Positions 61,946 through 64,000 of a stretch of DNA of 64,000 nucleotides are shown here, piece by piece. The stretch is from Phytophthora sp. 'mugwort' (Eukaryota > Oomycota > Peronosporomycetes > Peronosporales > Peronosporaceae): contig JAUCEF010000013.1 in assembly GCA_033558025.1 (NCBI GenBank), positions 5,263,001 through 5,327,000 on the forward strand. The letters are read 5' to 3'. The stretch's first letter is position 1, and each line of letters opens with the position of its first letter. The translations under genes and the position numbers were made by a program. The notes under the pieces were generated by a model, which had not been told where the DNA came from, did no database searches, and saw only the letters and a program-made list of their open reading frames with translations.

Positions 61946-62018
61946 TGGACACTGGGGGTATCGATCCCCCTACCTCCCGCATGCGAAGCGGGCGCTCTAC
62001 CATTTGAGCTAAGCGCCC
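61946..62018 (-). tRNA. trnA-CGC: tRNA-Ala (CGC), copy 84
   Basis: T5, ccatat +; 5' flank C-A-C-A; 742 bp to copy 85, with the same 1-bp ccttaca deletion (near 62,270). Confidence 0.97.
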
Positions 62019-62687
62019 AGACACTAACCGCAATCGCACACCAGTCGACGCGCTCAATGCCTGCGTCATTACCCAACACGAACACGCAAACGACTACACA
62101 CGAACCCACCACATGCATCGACTTGGACCACAAACGTACACACACGCATTCAATCGCGTACGTTGCTGCAGCGATGTCTGTCCCCGCCTGCTATCGCCAA
62201 CATGCAACACCACCGCTATCACGCATACATGCGCACATTCTACTCACGTACGTAGTCGCGCAATACCTTAATTCCATCCTCATACACGGCTAGATCGATC
62301 GGTCGAATGTCGCCGCCTTCCAGTTGTGCGACGACCTGGAGTGCATCCAACAGGCTGGCAAGATCCGCATCATGTCGGGATGCATATTTAGCTGATAGTG
62401 CAACTGCCGCCTGTGGTGTGTCATGTGTCCACTGTTGCCTCGCTAGTAATGGTGCCGTTGGACGCTTCTCTTGCTTCCTGTTTGTTTCGCGATCGTTTCG
62501 ACGTTGCGACCAGTCAGTCAGAACCTAGTCTGGACACCAACGATCGTAAATTGGCTAGGCGCTAGGAGAGTCCATATGCGGCCAGTGCGGGCGAGCGTTG
62601 TAGTGTTGATGGTAAGATGTGTGGAGGCGTAAAAGGTATGGTGACGTAAATACTGTGTGCATAGTAAAAATCAGTGGACACTGACAA

Positions 62688-62760
62688 TGGACACTGGGGG
62701 TATCGATCCCCCTACCTCCCGCATGCGAAGCGGGCGCTCTACCATTTGAGCTAAGCGCCC
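62688..62760 (-). tRNA. trnA-CGC: tRNA-Ala (CGC), copy 85
   Basis: T5, ccatat +; 5' flank T-A-C-A; 743 bp to copy 86. Confidence 0.97.
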
Positions 62761-63430
62761 AGACACTAACCGCAATTGCACACCAGTCGACGCGCTCAAT
62801 GCCTGCGTCATTACCCAACACGAACACGCAAACGACTACACACGAACCCACCACATGCATCGACTTGGACCACAAACGTACACACACGCATTCAATCGCG
62901 TACGTTGCTGCAGCGATGTCTGTCCCCGCCTGCTATCGCCAACATGCAACACCACCGCTATCACGCATACATGCGCACATTCTACTCACGTACGTAGTCG
63001 CGCAATACCTTACATTCCATCCTCATACACGGCTAGATCGATCGGTCGAATGTCGCCGCCTTCCAGTTGTGCGACGACCTGGAGTGCATCCAACAGGCTG
63101 GCAAGATCCGCATCATGTCGGGATGCATATTTAGCTGATAGTGCAACTGCCGCCTGTGGTGTGTCATGTGTCCACTGTTGCCTCGCTAGTAATGGTGCCG
63201 TTGGACGCTTCTCTTGCTTCCTGTTTGTTTCGCGATCGTTTCGACGTTGCGACCAGTCAGTCAGAACCTAGTCTGGACACCAACGATCGTAAATTGGCTA
63301 GGCGCTAGGAGAGTCCATATGCGGCCAGTGCGGGCGAGCGTTGTAGTGTTGATGGTAAGATGTGTGGAGGCGTAAAAGGTATGGTGACGTAAATACTGTG
63401 TGCATAGTAAAAATCAGTGGACACTGACAA

Positions 63431-63503
63431 TGGACACTGGGGGTATCGATCCCCCTACCTCCCGCATGCGAAGCGGGCGCTCTACCATTTGAGCTAAGCG
63501 CCC
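63431..63503 (-). tRNA. trnA-CGC: tRNA-Ala (CGC), copy 86
   Basis: T5, ccatat +; 5' flank C-A-C-A. Last complete gene in the window. Confidence 0.97.
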
Positions 63504-64000
63504 AGACACTAACCGCAATCGCACACCAGTCGACGCGCTCAATGCCTGCGTCATTACCCAACACGAACACGCAAACGACTACACACGAACCCACCACATG
63601 CATCGACTTGGACCACAAACGTACACACACGCATTCAATCGCGTACGTTGCTGCAGCGATGTCTGTCCCCGCCTGCTATCGCCAACATGCAACACCACCG
63701 CTATCACGCATACATGCGCACATTCTACTCACGTACGTAGTCGCGCAATACCTTACATTCCATCCTCATACACGGCTAGATCGATCGGTCGAATGTCGCC
63801 GCCTTCCAGTTGTGCGACGACCTGGAGTGCATCCAACAGGCTGGCAAGATCCGCATCATGTCGGGATGCATATTTAGCTGATAGTGCAACTGCCGCCTGT
63901 GGTGTGTCATGTGTCCACTGTTGCCTCGCTAGTAATGGTGCCGTTGGACGCTTCTCTTGCTTCCTGTTTGTTTCGCGATCGTTTCGACGTTGCGACCAGT
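63504..64000. other. Partial unit at right edge (spacer only)
   Basis: About 500 bp of consensus spacer (ccatcc present, cctgtgg allele) run to the last base, cut in the middle of the motif ccagtcagtc. No gene is seen in it, and the array evidently continues. Confidence 0.95.

Larger units (their letters stand above)
1..64000. repeat. Head-to-tail tandem array of a ~743-bp tRNA-Ala(CGC) unit
   Basis: The same unit recurs without a break from the first to the last base: 86 tRNA genes, 85 complete spacers and two partial spacers at the ends. Spacings are 743 bp for the full unit and 742, 737, 736, 735, 731 or 730 bp for variants. A few indels explain all length classes: 6 bp (ccatcc), 6 bp (ccatat), 1 bp in the terminator T-run, and 5 bp or 1 bp in the ccttaca motif. 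Copies differ at only a handful of recurring sites, so homogenisation by unequal exchange or conversion is inferred. The tRNA genes make up about 10% of the DNA. No insertion, inversion or foreign sequence interrupts the array. Confidence 0.99.

Noticed and set aside
1..64000. CRISPR array or prokaryotic tRNA operon
   Set aside because: The repeat unit is hundreds of bases long with no variable spacers. The genes lack an encoded CCA and end at Pol III-type T-runs.
1..64000. rDNA or 5S rRNA repeat
   Set aside because: No rRNA core sequence is present in the unit; the only structured RNA I can fold is the tRNA.
1..64000. SINE or other tRNA-derived retroposon family
   Set aside because: Copies are tandem and head-to-tail with fixed spacing. 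There are no A-tails, target-site duplications or dispersed insertion junctions, and the tRNA body is intact rather than degenerate.

Overview
The whole window is one uninterrupted head-to-tail tandem array. A unit of about 743 bp (observed spacings 730-743 bp) repeats across all 64,000 bases. Each unit holds one 73-nt tRNA gene on the minus strand and about 670 bp of spacer. I count 86 complete tRNA genes, all in the same direction. They fold as tRNA-Ala with anticodon CGC and the alanine-specific G3:U70 pair. No protein-coding gene, rRNA, transposon, CRISPR array or operon is supported. Both window ends fall inside the spacer, so the array is larger than 64 kb.

The organism looks like a nuclear eukaryote. 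The genes carry no CCA end. They have A-box and B-box internal promoters and a short T-run (T4 or T5) 18 nt past the 3' end, as expected for RNA polymerase III. The T-loop begins with A54 and the variable loop ends in A48, a combination I recall from plant nuclear tRNA-Ala. The species cannot be fixed from the sequence. Tandem tRNA arrays are known, for example in Entamoeba, but this roughly half-GC sequence does not look like that AT-rich genome.

Layout by spacer alleles: (1) about 1-25.5 kb is a mosaic of unit types (743, 737, 736, 731 and 730 bp). It includes a 4,435-bp block (13,646-18,080) repeated at 21,029-25,463, and a dimeric pattern near 2-5 kb. (2) About 25.5-42.8 kb has 24 consecutive units of exactly 743 bp, nearly all of one haplotype. 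(3) About 42.7-58 kb is mosaic again, with its own alleles, a 1,474-bp dimer repeat and the only two copies with a changed tRNA body (copies 59 and 71). (4) About 58-64 kb returns to near-consensus 742/743-bp units.

Allele shorthand used in the copy entries: '5' flank' gives four plus-strand letters at 17, 25, 37 and 39 bp beyond the gene's 5' end (C/T, A/G, C/T, A/G; consensus C-A-C-A). 'T5/T4' is the terminator T-run. 'ccatat +/-' is a 6-bp indel about 130 bp beyond the gene's 3' end. The distance is to the same point in the next copy.
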